Assembly (NCBI GenBank): GCA_947488435.1
Contig: CANKZG010000001.1
Span: forward strand, 984,308-1,048,307
DNA: 64,000 bases
Reading direction: 5' to 3'
Source of the DNA: an uncultured Flavobacteriaceae bacterium
GTDB taxonomy: Bacteria; Bacteroidota; Bacteroidia; Flavobacteriales; Flavobacteriaceae
The notes beneath the pieces were generated by a model that saw only the letters and a program-made list of their open reading frames with translations, was not told where the DNA came from and ran no database searches. The stretch's first letter is position 1. The number at the start of each line of letters is the position of its first letter. Below are positions 55,312 to 63,647 of this stretch, one piece after another. The translations under genes were made by a program, and so were the position numbers.

Positions 55312-56091
55312 ATGAATTTTGAACATATTATTGTAGAACAAAACGAAGTTGCAACAATAACAATACACAGACCCAAGAAATTAAATGCACTCAATAAGGC
55401 AACGATCGCTGAGTTACGGCAAGCACTTACTGACTTAAATGAGGATACTACCGTAAAAGCTATCATAATTATAGGCAGCGGAGACAAAGCATTTATCGCA
55501 GGTGCCGATATTGCAGAGTTTGCGCATTTTTCTGAAAAAGAAGGCGCGCAATTGGCAGCGAATGGACAGCATTTACTGTTCGATTTTATAGAAGAACTAG
55601 AGACCTCGGTAATTGCAGCGGTTAATGGTTTTGCCCTAGGAGGCGGTTTGGAATTGGCAATGGCATGTCATTTTAGAATTGCCAGTACCAATGCTAAAAT
55701 GGGATTACCTGAAGTATCATTAGGCGTTATTCCCGGATATGGGGGCACCCAACGTTTACCTCAATTGATTGGAAAAGGTAGAGCGCTGGAATTGATAATG
55801 ACGGCTGGTATGATCACCGCAGATGAGGCACTGCGTATAGGGTTAGTAAACCACGTTGTTTCTCAAGAAGCGTTGCTGGAGTTTGCTAAAAATCTGGCAA
55901 AAAAAATAACAAAAAACTCTACAGTAGCTATCAGCCATGCAATAAAAGCAGTGAATGCAGGTTTTAAAGATGGAACAAATGGTTATGCAACTGAGATTGA
56001 AGCCTTTGGTTCTTGCTTTGGAACCAATGATTTTAAGGAGGGTACCACAGCCTTTCTAGAAAAACGAAAAGCTGATTTTCCCGGTAGTTGA
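55312..56091 (+). CDS. Enoyl-CoA hydratase/isomerase family protein
   Basis: The 259-residue protein has the crotonase fold motifs: IHRPKKLNALN, the first oxyanion-hole segment DKAFIAGADIAEF, and AAVNGFALGGGLELAMACHFRIAS with both catalytic-loop glutamate positions (LPEVSLGVIPGYGGTQRLP). It likely hydrates enoyl-CoA in fatty-acid or amino-acid breakdown. It is a single gene, without other beta-oxidation genes next to it. Confidence 0.93.
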   Translation: MNFEHIIVEQNEVATITIHRPKKLNALNKATIAELRQALTDLNEDTTVKAIIIIGSGDKAFIAGADIAEFAHFSEKEGAQLAANGQHLLFDFIEELETSVIAAVNGFALGGGLELAMACHFRIASTNAKMGLPEVSLGVIPGYGGTQRLPQLIGKGRALELIMTAGMITADEALRIGLVNHVVSQEALLEFAKNLAKKITKNSTVAISHAIKAVNAGFKDGTNGYATEIEAFGSCFGTNDFKEGTTAFLEKRKADFPGS

Positions 56092-56110
56092 GCCATTTCA
56101 AAAACTACCT

Positions 56111-57667
56111 ATGCGTCTCAAATTATGTCTCTATCTTTTTTTTGGGCTTAAAATAGTATTGCTTTGTGCACAAGAAATGCCAGTGAAATATGAACTGGGT
56201 AACAGTTATAACGATCGGTATAAATATTCCAATGTGCTGTCTATTAGCACGAACTCTTCGGAGGAAATGGTTTTAGTGCGTAACTTTTATGGGGGAATGA
56301 TTTTAAAACCCAAAGGATACTGCATTGAAGTTTATGACAAGGAACTTAATCTTATTTTAGAAGATACGTACAAGTATACGACCCAGCATATGATTGATGG
56401 ATTTGTATACGATAACCAACTATATTTATTGGAATTACGATTTAATGGTGCTAAAAAAACCTATGATTATATTATTCATCAGAGCCCATTATCTCATATT
56501 AAGTTTAAACAAAAAACACTATTGTCCATTCCGGCTAGAGAAGTTACCAATCCGCTAGCTGTAAATAAATACCATCGCAAATTTTCTGATGGCTTTTCTA
56601 CTGCCGTATATTTTGATGATGAGAAATCTGCTTTTGCAATTACTGTAAATGCAAAGCGAGGAAAACTTGAAGAAAAATCCCTTTATCTTTTTGGGACGGA
56701 TTTACAGCAATATCTTAAATATGATATTTCTTCCTTGTTGGAAGACAAAAATTATGCCTTTGAAGAGGTATGTATTGCGCCAAATCTGGATGCTGTATAT
56801 CTAATGGGTAAGGCATACTTTAAAAAGCGACGCTTCGATGCAAAAGAACGTAGGTTTCAGTACGAATTGGTGAAAATTTCAAAAGAAGGCCATCGTATTC
56901 AGGAATTTAGTGACCCTGGACGATTTCCGGAGGCATTGAAACCTATTTTTGTAAACGAAGAATTAATTGGTTTAGGATTTTACGCAGATCGAAAGGATCA
57001 TCGTTATAACGGATTGGTTTACTTCAAAATTGATCCAAAAACTTTAGATCTCAAAGCAAAAAAATACAATCCCTTTTCGGAACAATTTATGCTCGACAAA
57101 TTTGGTAGAGCTCATGATAAAGAAATTAAGAATTTAGTATTTAAGGATATTCATGTTTCTCCTGAAAACAAAATATATTTTAGTGCAGAAGAGTATTTTG
57201 TAACCAAAGGAGAAGCTACTAATGCAACCGGCGCAAGCATTAAAACGGAAAGGTTTCACTATAATGATATTGTTTGTGCAAAACTAGATGTAGATGGCAC
57301 AATGGAATGGGCACGTAATATCAACAAAGCAGAAGTTACTCAGGGAGATGCAGCCTATGCCTCCTATACCTCTTACGGTAAAAACACAGACATGTATTTC
57401 TTTATTAACTCCGGTGAAAATCCACAACAATTAAGTAAAGATAGAATGCTTTTCAAACAAGGGTATAGTCGTAATCCTAATGTTTTTGTTTTGAAACTGG
57501 ATAAAACAGGTAACCTAAGCTACAAGAAACTTGTTGACGATAAGGAAATAAGATTACCTGTTATGGTTTCGAAACCCTTAATCCGTAAAAACCAGGATCG
57601 CATTTTGTTTTACGCAAAACGAGGAAATAAAAAACAACTGCTAGAAGTATCTTTTAATACAGACTAG
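56111..57667 (+). CDS. Exported protein of unknown function
   Basis: The 518-residue protein has a signal peptide (LYLFFGLKIVLLCAQ) and a body of short strand units with lysine and aromatic residues (KFSDGFSTAVYFDDEKSAFAIT, NLDAVYLMGKAYFKKRRFD). It may be a propeller. I see no catalytic motif. It starts 19 bases after the hydratase gene, so co-transcription is possible. Confidence 0.7.
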   Translation: MRLKLCLYLFFGLKIVLLCAQEMPVKYELGNSYNDRYKYSNVLSISTNSSEEMVLVRNFYGGMILKPKGYCIEVYDKELNLILEDTYKYTTQHMIDGFVYDNQLYLLELRFNGAKKTYDYIIHQSPLSHIKFKQKTLLSIPAREVTNPLAVNKYHRKFSDGFSTAVYFDDEKSAFAITVNAKRGKLEEKSLYLFGTDLQQYLKYDISSLLEDKNYAFEEVCIAPNLDAVYLMGKAYFKKRRFDAKERRFQYELVKISKEGHRIQEFSDPGRFPEALKPIFVNEELIGLGFYADRKDHRYNGLVYFKIDPKTLDLKAKKYNPFSEQFMLDKFGRAHDKEIKNLVFKDIHVSPENKIYFSAEEYFVTKGEATNATGASIKTERFHYNDIVCAKLDVDGTMEWARNINKAEVTQGDAAYASYTSYGKNTDMYFFINSGENPQQLSKDRMLFKQGYSRNPNVFVLKLDKTGNLSYKKLVDDKEIRLPVMVSKPLIRKNQDRILFYAKRGNKKQLLEVSFNTD

Positions 57668-57722
57668 CCGCAACCTTCATCGGATTTTTACATCTGTTAG
57701 AAAATACTAAAATCAAAAAACG

Positions 57723-58172
57723 ATGAAAACAAAATTAGTTATCAGCATTTTTAGCTTGGTAGTATGCTTTTGTGTTGGATGTGATACGGAGTCAGATGCC
57801 ACATTTAATCCAATTAATGTCGAAGGCGTATGGCGGGTATCGGCGATACATAATTCTACTCCTCAAGGCCCTACCGTTGGAGCTCCAGATGATGAGGATA
57901 TTATTATAACTTTTTTAAGTGATGGGACTTTTACAGGTACAACTACGGTAAATACGTTTGATGGAAACTACGCTGTAAACGGTACTACCTTAAGAATTGT
58001 TGAGTTGCTCACAACGGAAGTAGGAGAAACGTCTTTTGGATTTTTGTTTTATGATGCCTTAGATGCCGCTGCTGCCCAGACAAATGTTACGGATTTTGAA
58101 CTTTCCTTTTCGAATACAGGTATAGATCTGGGATTCAATAATTTTCAATTTATTTCACTAACCCGAGAGTAG
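57723..58172 (+). CDS. Small lipocalin-like lipoprotein
   Basis: The 149-residue protein has a lipobox (CFCVGC, Cys20) and a beta-rich body beginning VEGVWRVSAIHN, with IIITFLSDGTFTGTT and GNYAVNGTTLRIVE; the GxW start and later strands are typical of small lipocalin-like domains. No ligand can be named. A palindrome before the next gene may also act as its terminator. Confidence 0.75.
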   Translation: MKTKLVISIFSLVVCFCVGCDTESDATFNPINVEGVWRVSAIHNSTPQGPTVGAPDDEDIIITFLSDGTFTGTTTVNTFDGNYAVNGTTLRIVELLTTEVGETSFGFLFYDALDAAAAQTNVTDFELSFSNTGIDLGFNNFQFISLTRE

Positions 58173-58186
58173 TTAAAAATTATTAT

Positions 58187-58226
58187 AATTAGGATTTAAT
58201 CCATAAATTTGGATTAAATCCTAATT
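58187..58226. promoter_or_regulatory. Perfect 16-base inverted repeat bracketing the radical SAM gene promoter
   Basis: AATTAGGATTTAATCC (58187-58202) and its exact reverse complement (58211-58226) flank an eight-base loop. Each arm contains an 11-base palindrome, GGATTTAATCC (58192-58202) and GGATTAAATCC (58211-58221), 19 bases apart centre to centre. TAAATTTG (58204-58211), an exact -7 promoter box, runs through the loop to the start of the second arm. The start codon at 58228 follows directly. Confidence 0.75.
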
Positions 58227-58227
58227 T

Positions 58228-59301
58228 ATGTCAAATAAAACCTACTTAAAAGGGAGAGGCGCCCAGCGTAATGTTCCCAATCGTTTTTTAAAGCATGTTT
58301 ACGAAACAAGAGATGATTTTTTAGCCTATTGTGCCATTGAAGGAGAGGAAGCCGATAGTAATAAAACGCAATACATTCCAATTTTTCCAAAAACTATTGT
58401 AAACAAAGTTACGAGTCCAGATGTAGGGATGTTATTCTCTATGAACCCCTATCAAGGTTGTGAGCACGGATGTATTTACTGCTATGCTAGAAATAGTCAT
58501 GAATATTGGGGTTACGGCGCGGGATTAGATTTTGAACGCCGAATCCTAATCAAAAAGGACGCGGCAAAACTATTGGAAACCAAAATTAAAAATAAAAATT
58601 GGAAGGCAGAAACCATTGTTTTATCAGGAAACACGGATTGCTATCAACCAGCAGAGAAAAGGTTTGAAATTACCCGTTCCTGCCTTGAAGTTTTTTATAA
58701 ATATCGCCATCCTGTTGGAATCATAACTAAAAATGCGCTTGTCCTAAGAGATTTAGATTTATTAAAAGCACTAACAAAGGATCGTCTGATCGCCGTCAAC
58801 ATTTCAATAACCTCCTTATCCGAAGATACTCGACGAATTCTTGAACCCCGAACGGCAACAATTAAAAAACGTTTAGAAACTATTCAGACTTTGGCGGCAA
58901 ATGACATTCCGGTAAATGCAATGTTAGCACCTATTATTCCAGGCATTAACAGCCATGAAATCATGCAATTGGCTAGAACGGTTTCGGATTATGGAGCGTC
59001 GTCTTTGGCTTTTACCGTTGTTCGGTTGAATGGGGCAATAGGAACTATTTTCACCGATTGGATTCAAAAAACACTCCCAAATAAAGCAGCTAAAGTTTTG
59101 CACCAAATTCAAGAATGCCACGGAGGAACTTTAAATGATAGCAGATTTGGTCTTCGTAATCGTGGTCAAGGTAAAATAGCAATTCATTTGCATGATTTAA
59201 TGCGATTGGCTAAAAACTCTTATTTTAAAGACAAACGCCTGCCCGATTTGAATAAGAAATTGCACCAACAGTATAAAGATGGGCAATTGAAACTGTTTTA
59301 A
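58228..59301 (+). CDS. PA0069-family radical SAM protein
   Basis: The 357-residue protein has the radical SAM cysteines C78, C82 and C85 in a CX3CX2C arrangement (GCEHGCIYCYAR), the N-terminal RFLKHVYETRDD, and VLSGNTDCYQPAEK, matching the uncharacterised PA0069 family related to spore photoproduct lyase-type proteins. It binds a [4Fe-4S] cluster and S-adenosylmethionine; the substrate is unknown. Its promoter is bracketed by a large inverted repeat, so it is probably under tight regulation. Confidence 0.9.
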   Translation: MSNKTYLKGRGAQRNVPNRFLKHVYETRDDFLAYCAIEGEEADSNKTQYIPIFPKTIVNKVTSPDVGMLFSMNPYQGCEHGCIYCYARNSHEYWGYGAGLDFERRILIKKDAAKLLETKIKNKNWKAETIVLSGNTDCYQPAEKRFEITRSCLEVFYKYRHPVGIITKNALVLRDLDLLKALTKDRLIAVNISITSLSEDTRRILEPRTATIKKRLETIQTLAANDIPVNAMLAPIIPGINSHEIMQLARTVSDYGASSLAFTVVRLNGAIGTIFTDWIQKTLPNKAAKVLHQIQECHGGTLNDSRFGLRNRGQGKIAIHLHDLMRLAKNSYFKDKRLPDLNKKLHQQYKDGQLKLF

Positions 59302-59324
59302 ATAGGAAAAAACAAATTGCTTTT

Positions 59325-60749
59325 TTAAGTGAGCTCCCAACCAGATCTATACTCTCGTTTCACCCAGGAATTTGCATGTTCATAATTGGTAACCTTCATT
59401 TGTTTTCCATTCCAGAGTAACTTTCGTCTTCCTGGATAGTTATATGGATCCCAATCACCTACTTGCTTACCATCTTTAAGCACTTTATATTGAAATGCAC
59501 GTATGGCAAGATTTCCCATTAGAACCGCCTCTGTTAATGGACCCGATTTGGAAAAATCCGATGAAGCCTTAGTTCCAGTCAAGCAACCGTCAACCCAATT
59601 TTTAACATGACTTCCTGTACCTCCATCAATTCGGGGGAGATAAGGTTTAGGTGCATTAAACAGCTCCATAGTTTCAGAAGGTAATAAGCGTGCATTTCGA
59701 GAGTACGTATCACAAACCAATATTCCTTTAGATCCATAAAAAACAGAACCTCCACCAGTATCTCCAATACGTTCATCATCTTTAAGTTCGTCCGGAAGAT
59801 CAGGCATAATACCCCCATCATACCAATTTAAGTCTATTTTTCCATGCGCCTCTGTATCGAACTTAAGCCGAACAATGGAGGAAGGAGGGCAGGAGGCGCT
59901 GTAATCCGCTTCCACAAAATCCCCGACCCAAACAGTAGTGCAACTTGCTTCTGCTTCGGTAGGATAACCAAGATCTAAGGTGCTGAAAGGAGTTTCCATA
60001 ATATGGCAACCCATATCGCCCAAAGCTCCTGTTCCAAAATCCCACCATCCACGCCATTTAAAAGGCAGGTATGAAGGGTGATAGGGACGCATTTTTGCAG
60101 GGCCTAACCATAAATCCCAGTCCAAAGTCTTCGGAATTTCAACCTTTTCTTGAGGTACGGGAACGCCCTGTGGCCACACTGGGCGATTGGTCCAACAATC
60201 TACCTTATGTATCTGTCCGATTACTCCAGAATTTATCCATTCTTTTGCTTGTCTACTTCCGTCACTTGACGCGCCCTGGTTCCCCATTTGCGTGATGATA
60301 CCATTTTCCGCGGCAACCTGTGTCATAAGGCGTGCTTCATAAATATTATGAGTAAGTGGCTTTTCAACGTAAGCATGTTTTTTTGCACGCATAAAAGGGA
60401 GCGCAATGGTGGCATGATTATGATCTGGAGTGGCAACCATAACAGCATCAATATCTTTTAGATGCCGGTCGTAAACTTTACGGAAATCACGATATCGAGA
60501 AGCCTTGGGATGTAATTCGTAACTTCCTTTTGCATTAACATCATCAACATCACATAAGGCTACAAATTTAACTTTTTCGGTTGCAGTAAGCTCACGAACG
60601 ACGCCGCCACCCCTTCCTCCAACACCAAAACCTGCCACATAAAGTGTATCGCTTGGGGGGATATGAGTTTTGCCTAAAACATAACTTGGAACAATGGAGA
60701 AAACGGCAGATGTAGCCGTAGCACTTTTGATAAATTTACGTCGTTGCAT
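59325..60749 (-). CDS. Tat-exported Gfo/Idh/MocA oxidoreductase
   Basis: The 474-residue protein begins with a twin-arginine signal (MQRRKFIKSATATSAV). The NAD(P)-binding domain shows GFGVGGRGGG and VMVATPDHNHATIA, then EKPLTHNIYEAR with the conserved Lys, and a C-terminal substrate domain (GWWDFGTGALGDMGCHIMETPF). Enzymes of this type oxidise sugars or their derivatives in the periplasm, with the cofactor loaded before export. Substrate unknown. Confidence 0.93.
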   Translation of the reverse strand: MQRRKFIKSATATSAVFSIVPSYVLGKTHIPPSDTLYVAGFGVGGRGGGVVRELTATEKVKFVALCDVDDVNAKGSYELHPKASRYRDFRKVYDRHLKDIDAVMVATPDHNHATIALPFMRAKKHAYVEKPLTHNIYEARLMTQVAAENGIITQMGNQGASSDGSRQAKEWINSGVIGQIHKVDCWTNRPVWPQGVPVPQEKVEIPKTLDWDLWLGPAKMRPYHPSYLPFKWRGWWDFGTGALGDMGCHIMETPFSTLDLGYPTEAEASCTTVWVGDFVEADYSASCPPSSIVRLKFDTEAHGKIDLNWYDGGIMPDLPDELKDDERIGDTGGGSVFYGSKGILVCDTYSRNARLLPSETMELFNAPKPYLPRIDGGTGSHVKNWVDGCLTGTKASSDFSKSGPLTEAVLMGNLAIRAFQYKVLKDGKQVGDWDPYNYPGRRKLLWNGKQMKVTNYEHANSWVKREYRSGWELT

Positions 60750-60840
60750 GTCGAAATATCATGTTAGAATGAAGCAAAGAAGGTACAAAAAATACTTTAG
60801 GAAATAATCGAATTAAATTAGAAATGAAATAGTTAGAAGC

Positions 60841-61512
60841 TTATAACTTACCTTCCCACTCTGCATAAAACTGCTCCAAGTATTCAAGCATGAATTGGTG
60901 CCGTTGCGCTGCTAATTTTTTCCCGCTTGCTGTATTCATTTTACGCTTTAACAAAAGTAACTTTTCGTAAAAATGATTTATAGTTGGCGCCTTAGAATTT
61001 TTGTAGGCTTCTTTGGTCATAGCAAGGTTTGGAGTGATATCCGGATCGTATAATGCTCTGTTTTTAAAGCCTCCATAATTAAAAGCTCTTGCAATACCAA
61101 TGGCACCAATGGCATCCAACCGATCTGCATCCTGAACGACCTGAAGTTCTAAAGAAGGTTTTTTACGCATTTCGCTTGGTTCATTGGTTTTTAAACTGGA
61201 TTTAAATGAAATATTTTCAATAATGTCAATAACCTTCATAATTTCAGCTATAGGCACTTGGATTGAAGTTAAAAACTCCTTGGCTAATTGAGGTCCAACG
61301 GTTTCATCACCATTATGAAATTTAGAATCGGCGATATCATGCAGTAATGCACCCAAACGTACCACCAAGGGGTCCACATTTTCATGTTTGGAAAGTTCTA
61401 AAGTAGTATTATAAACCCGCTCTATATGAAACCAATCATGACCGCCTTCCGCTCCTTCCAAAGTTTTTTTAACGAATGCAATCGTCTGTTCTATGATTTG
61501 ATTTGTATTCAT
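60841..61512 (-). CDS. HD-domain phosphohydrolase
   Basis: The 223-residue protein is an HD-superfamily hydrolase with H25-D26 in GGHDWFHIERVYN and the metal-binding H58-D59 in GALLHDIADSKFHNGD, then QDADRLDAIGAIGIARAF. It is predicted to be cytoplasmic and to hydrolyse a phosphate compound. Its ATG overlaps the stop of the downstream-on-map plsC-like gene, which is upstream in transcription, so the two form an operon. Confidence 0.9.
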   Translation of the reverse strand: MNTNQIIEQTIAFVKKTLEGAEGGHDWFHIERVYNTTLELSKHENVDPLVVRLGALLHDIADSKFHNGDETVGPQLAKEFLTSIQVPIAEIMKVIDIIENISFKSSLKTNEPSEMRKKPSLELQVVQDADRLDAIGAIGIARAFNYGGFKNRALYDPDITPNLAMTKEAYKNSKAPTINHFYEKLLLLKRKMNTASGKKLAAQRHQFMLEYLEQFYAEWEGKL

Positions 61513-62246
61513 TTGAAATCTGTTATTCCACTAAAAACTTTTTCCTCGGTGAGTGCAATTAGTTCATCCAAATTCCCCTTATTTTCAATAGGTTCATGAA
61601 TATCTAATGTAAATTTTGAAAAAAGTCCATTCGGAAATTTGCCGTATTTAAGCAAGCGCCAAGAGCCATTTATGCTAATAGGAATTATAAGCGCAGAAGG
61701 TGCTTTTTTTAATAGAATTTTTAATCCTGTAGGTTGAAACTTTCTGGGATGCCCATTTCTACTTCGTGTTCCTTCCGGAAAAATTACGGCACTTCTCTTA
61801 TGCTTTTCGATGTAGATGCCAAGTTTTGCGATCTCTCGAAGAGCTTGTTTACTATCTTTTCGATCTATTAATACTGACCCGCCATGCCTAAGGTTATAGG
61901 AAACACTAGGGATACCCTTTCCCAATTCGATTTTACTTACAAATTTTGGATGATAGGCTCTTAAGTACCAAACTAAAGGAGGGATATCGTACATGCTCTG
62001 ATGATTAGAGACAATGATTAACGGTCTGTTTTTGGGAATTTGATAACTATTTCTAAAGGTATAACGGGTCCCAATAAGGCGCGTTGTATTAAGTAAAGAA
62101 AAATTTAAAAAACTAACGCTACGTTTATGAGCTTCATAACCAAATAGGTTAAAACAAACCCATTGAATAGGATGAAATATGAGCAACACGAGTCCAAAAC
62201 AAAGAAGGTAAATTACCGATAAAGGGTAAGCCAGTAGTTTTTGCAT
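61509..62246 (-). CDS. 1-acyl-sn-glycerol-3-phosphate acyltransferase (PlsC-like)
   Basis: PlsC-type enzymes add the second acyl chain in phosphatidic acid synthesis at the membrane. From ATG at 62246 the protein has 245 residues: an N-terminal membrane helix (LSVIYLLCFGLVLLIF), the catalytic H82-x4-D87 (NHQSMYD), and FPEGTRSR. I reject a start seven codons upstream (62267), because it would lie inside a terminator hairpin. An exact -7 box (62251-62258, minus strand) ends four bases before the ATG, so the mRNA may be leaderless. Confidence 0.9.
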   Translation of the reverse strand: MQKLLAYPLSVIYLLCFGLVLLIFHPIQWVCFNLFGYEAHKRSVSFLNFSLLNTTRLIGTRYTFRNSYQIPKNRPLIIVSNHQSMYDIPPLVWYLRAYHPKFVSKIELGKGIPSVSYNLRHGGSVLIDRKDSKQALREIAKLGIYIEKHKRSAVIFPEGTRSRNGHPRKFQPTGLKILLKKAPSALIIPISINGSWRLLKYGKFPNGLFSKFTLDIHEPIENKGNLDELIALTEEKVFSGITDFK

Positions 62247-62250
62247 GCTA

Positions 62251-62258
62251 CAAAAATA
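62251..62258 (-). promoter_or_regulatory. -7 promoter box of the plsC-like gene
   Basis: On the minus strand this reads TATTTTTG (exact TAnnTTTG), four bases before the ATG at 62246. It also forms the T-rich tail of the preceding terminator. Confidence 0.4.
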
Positions 62259-62287
62259 AAAAACCACTCTTGTTATAAGAGTGGTTT
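62255..62287 (-). terminator. Terminator of the bacilliredoxin gene
   Basis: An 11-base perfect stem, AAACCACTCTT (62261-62271) with AAGAGTGGTTT (62277-62287) and a five-base loop, is followed on the minus strand by a run of T residues. Confidence 0.9.
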
Positions 62288-62324
62288 CTACAAAATCTTT
62301 TTAAGATGCGTAACTAATTGTACA

Positions 62325-62735
62325 CTAGCAAAATTCGTTATACGCTTCTGTGAGGTTTTCTGCAATCATCTCTGCAGGTCTCCCTTCAATATGATGGCGT
62401 TCAATCATATGAACCAACTCCCCATCTTTAAATAAAGCCATACTTGGCGAAGATGGAGGGAAAGGTACCATAAGATTCCTAGCTGTATCAACGGCTTCCG
62501 TGTCTACACCTGCAAATACCGTGACAAGATGATCTGGTTTTTTACTATTTTGTAAACTTAGTTTTGCAGCAGGTCTTGCATTTGCAGCGGCACATCCGCA
62601 AACAGAGTTGACCACCACTAAAGTTGTGCCTTCAGCATTTATCGCGTTTTCAACAGCTTCGGCCGTATATAATTCTTCAAACCCAGCAATCGCCAAGTCT
62701 TCTCTCATCGGTTTTACTAATTCTGCGGGATACAT
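62325..62735 (-). CDS. BrxA/BrxB family bacilliredoxin
   Basis: The 136-residue protein has the family motif C46-G-C48 in VNSVCGCAAANARPA, the N-terminal YPAELVKPMREDL, and VPFPPSSPSMALFKDGELVHMIERHHIEGR. Bacilliredoxins remove bacillithiol or similar thiols from protein cysteines; which low-molecular-weight thiol this organism uses cannot be told here. An exact -7 box lies upstream. Confidence 0.93.
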   Translation of the reverse strand: MYPAELVKPMREDLAIAGFEELYTAEAVENAINAEGTTLVVVNSVCGCAAANARPAAKLSLQNSKKPDHLVTVFAGVDTEAVDTARNLMVPFPPSSPSMALFKDGELVHMIERHHIEGRPAEMIAENLTEAYNEFC

Positions 62736-62765
62736 AGTCTTATTTTTTTAATTATCAATCGATTT

Positions 62766-62773
62766 CAAAGATA
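62766..62773 (-). promoter_or_regulatory. Bacilliredoxin gene -7 promoter box
   Basis: The minus strand reads TATCTTTG (exact TAnnTTTG), 30 bases before the start codon. A TTG 23 bases further upstream may be the -33 element. Confidence 0.55.
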
Positions 62774-62868
62774 CGGATTTTGTCGTATTCTTAAACCAAT
62801 CCTTAACATTCCGAAGAATCATTAGATACAGGCTAAAATCCTATCTTTAAAAAAAAAATAGAAACATA

Positions 62869-63609
62869 ATGACGAAGTGGATTATAGCACTTTTAGGGTT
62901 TTGGTTTTTTAGGCTTCCGGGAGCAATTATAGGTTTTTTAGTAGGGAGTTTTGTGGACAATGTCAATAGTAGCAACCGAGGAGGAATGGGAGGTGTTTTA
63001 AGAGACATCGCACAGCAAAAAGTATCTCCTGCTGATTTTGAATTGAACTTACTATCCTTGTGTTCCATTGTTATAAAGGCAGACGGAACCGTAAGTCAGC
63101 GAGAGCTAGATTACGTACGACAATATTTTTTAAGTACCTATGGAAAGGAAAAGGCAAATGCAATTTTTAGAACCTTTAATGATGTCATTAAAAACAGAGA
63201 GGTTTCCGCGCAACGTATTTGTCAGTATTTAAACCAGCGAACGCGATATGAGGTGCGCCTGCAATTATTGCATTTTCTTTTTGGAATTGCGCAAGCAGAT
63301 GGAAGTATTAGTGCTCCAGAGATTAATAAGATAGGAGAAATAGCTACCTACCTACGTGTAAATGCCAGAGATTTTGAAAGCATTAAAGCGATGTTCGTTA
63401 AATCGGTAGATAACGCCTATAAGATATTAGAAATCGAAAAAACAGCAAGTGACGAAGCTGTTAAGCGAGCCTACAGAACAATGGCAAAAAAATACCATCC
63501 AGATCGTGTAATTACAGAAAATGAAGCCATAAAAAAAGGAGCCGAAGAAAAGTTTAAACAGGTTCAAAAAGCCTATGAAGAAATACAAAAACAGCGAGGT
63601 ATAGGGTAA
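62869..63609 (+). CDS. TerB-like and DnaJ-domain membrane-associated co-chaperone
   Basis: The 246-residue protein begins with a hydrophobic, glycine-containing segment (WIIALLGFWFFRLPGAIIGFLVG) that may anchor it. A TerB-like helical domain follows (VIKADGTVSQRELDYVRQYF, GIAQADGSISAPEINKI), then a C-terminal J domain (AYKILEIEKTASDEAVKRAYR, KYHPDRV with the HPD motif). The order matches DjlA-type co-chaperones that stimulate DnaK. The client is unknown. Confidence 0.9.
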   Translation: MTKWIIALLGFWFFRLPGAIIGFLVGSFVDNVNSSNRGGMGGVLRDIAQQKVSPADFELNLLSLCSIVIKADGTVSQRELDYVRQYFLSTYGKEKANAIFRTFNDVIKNREVSAQRICQYLNQRTRYEVRLQLLHFLFGIAQADGSISAPEINKIGEIATYLRVNARDFESIKAMFVKSVDNAYKILEIEKTASDEAVKRAYRTMAKKYHPDRVITENEAIKKGAEEKFKQVQKAYEEIQKQRGIG

Positions 63610-63647
63610 TACTTTGGAACCAATTAAAAAATGCAAGTAATTAACAG

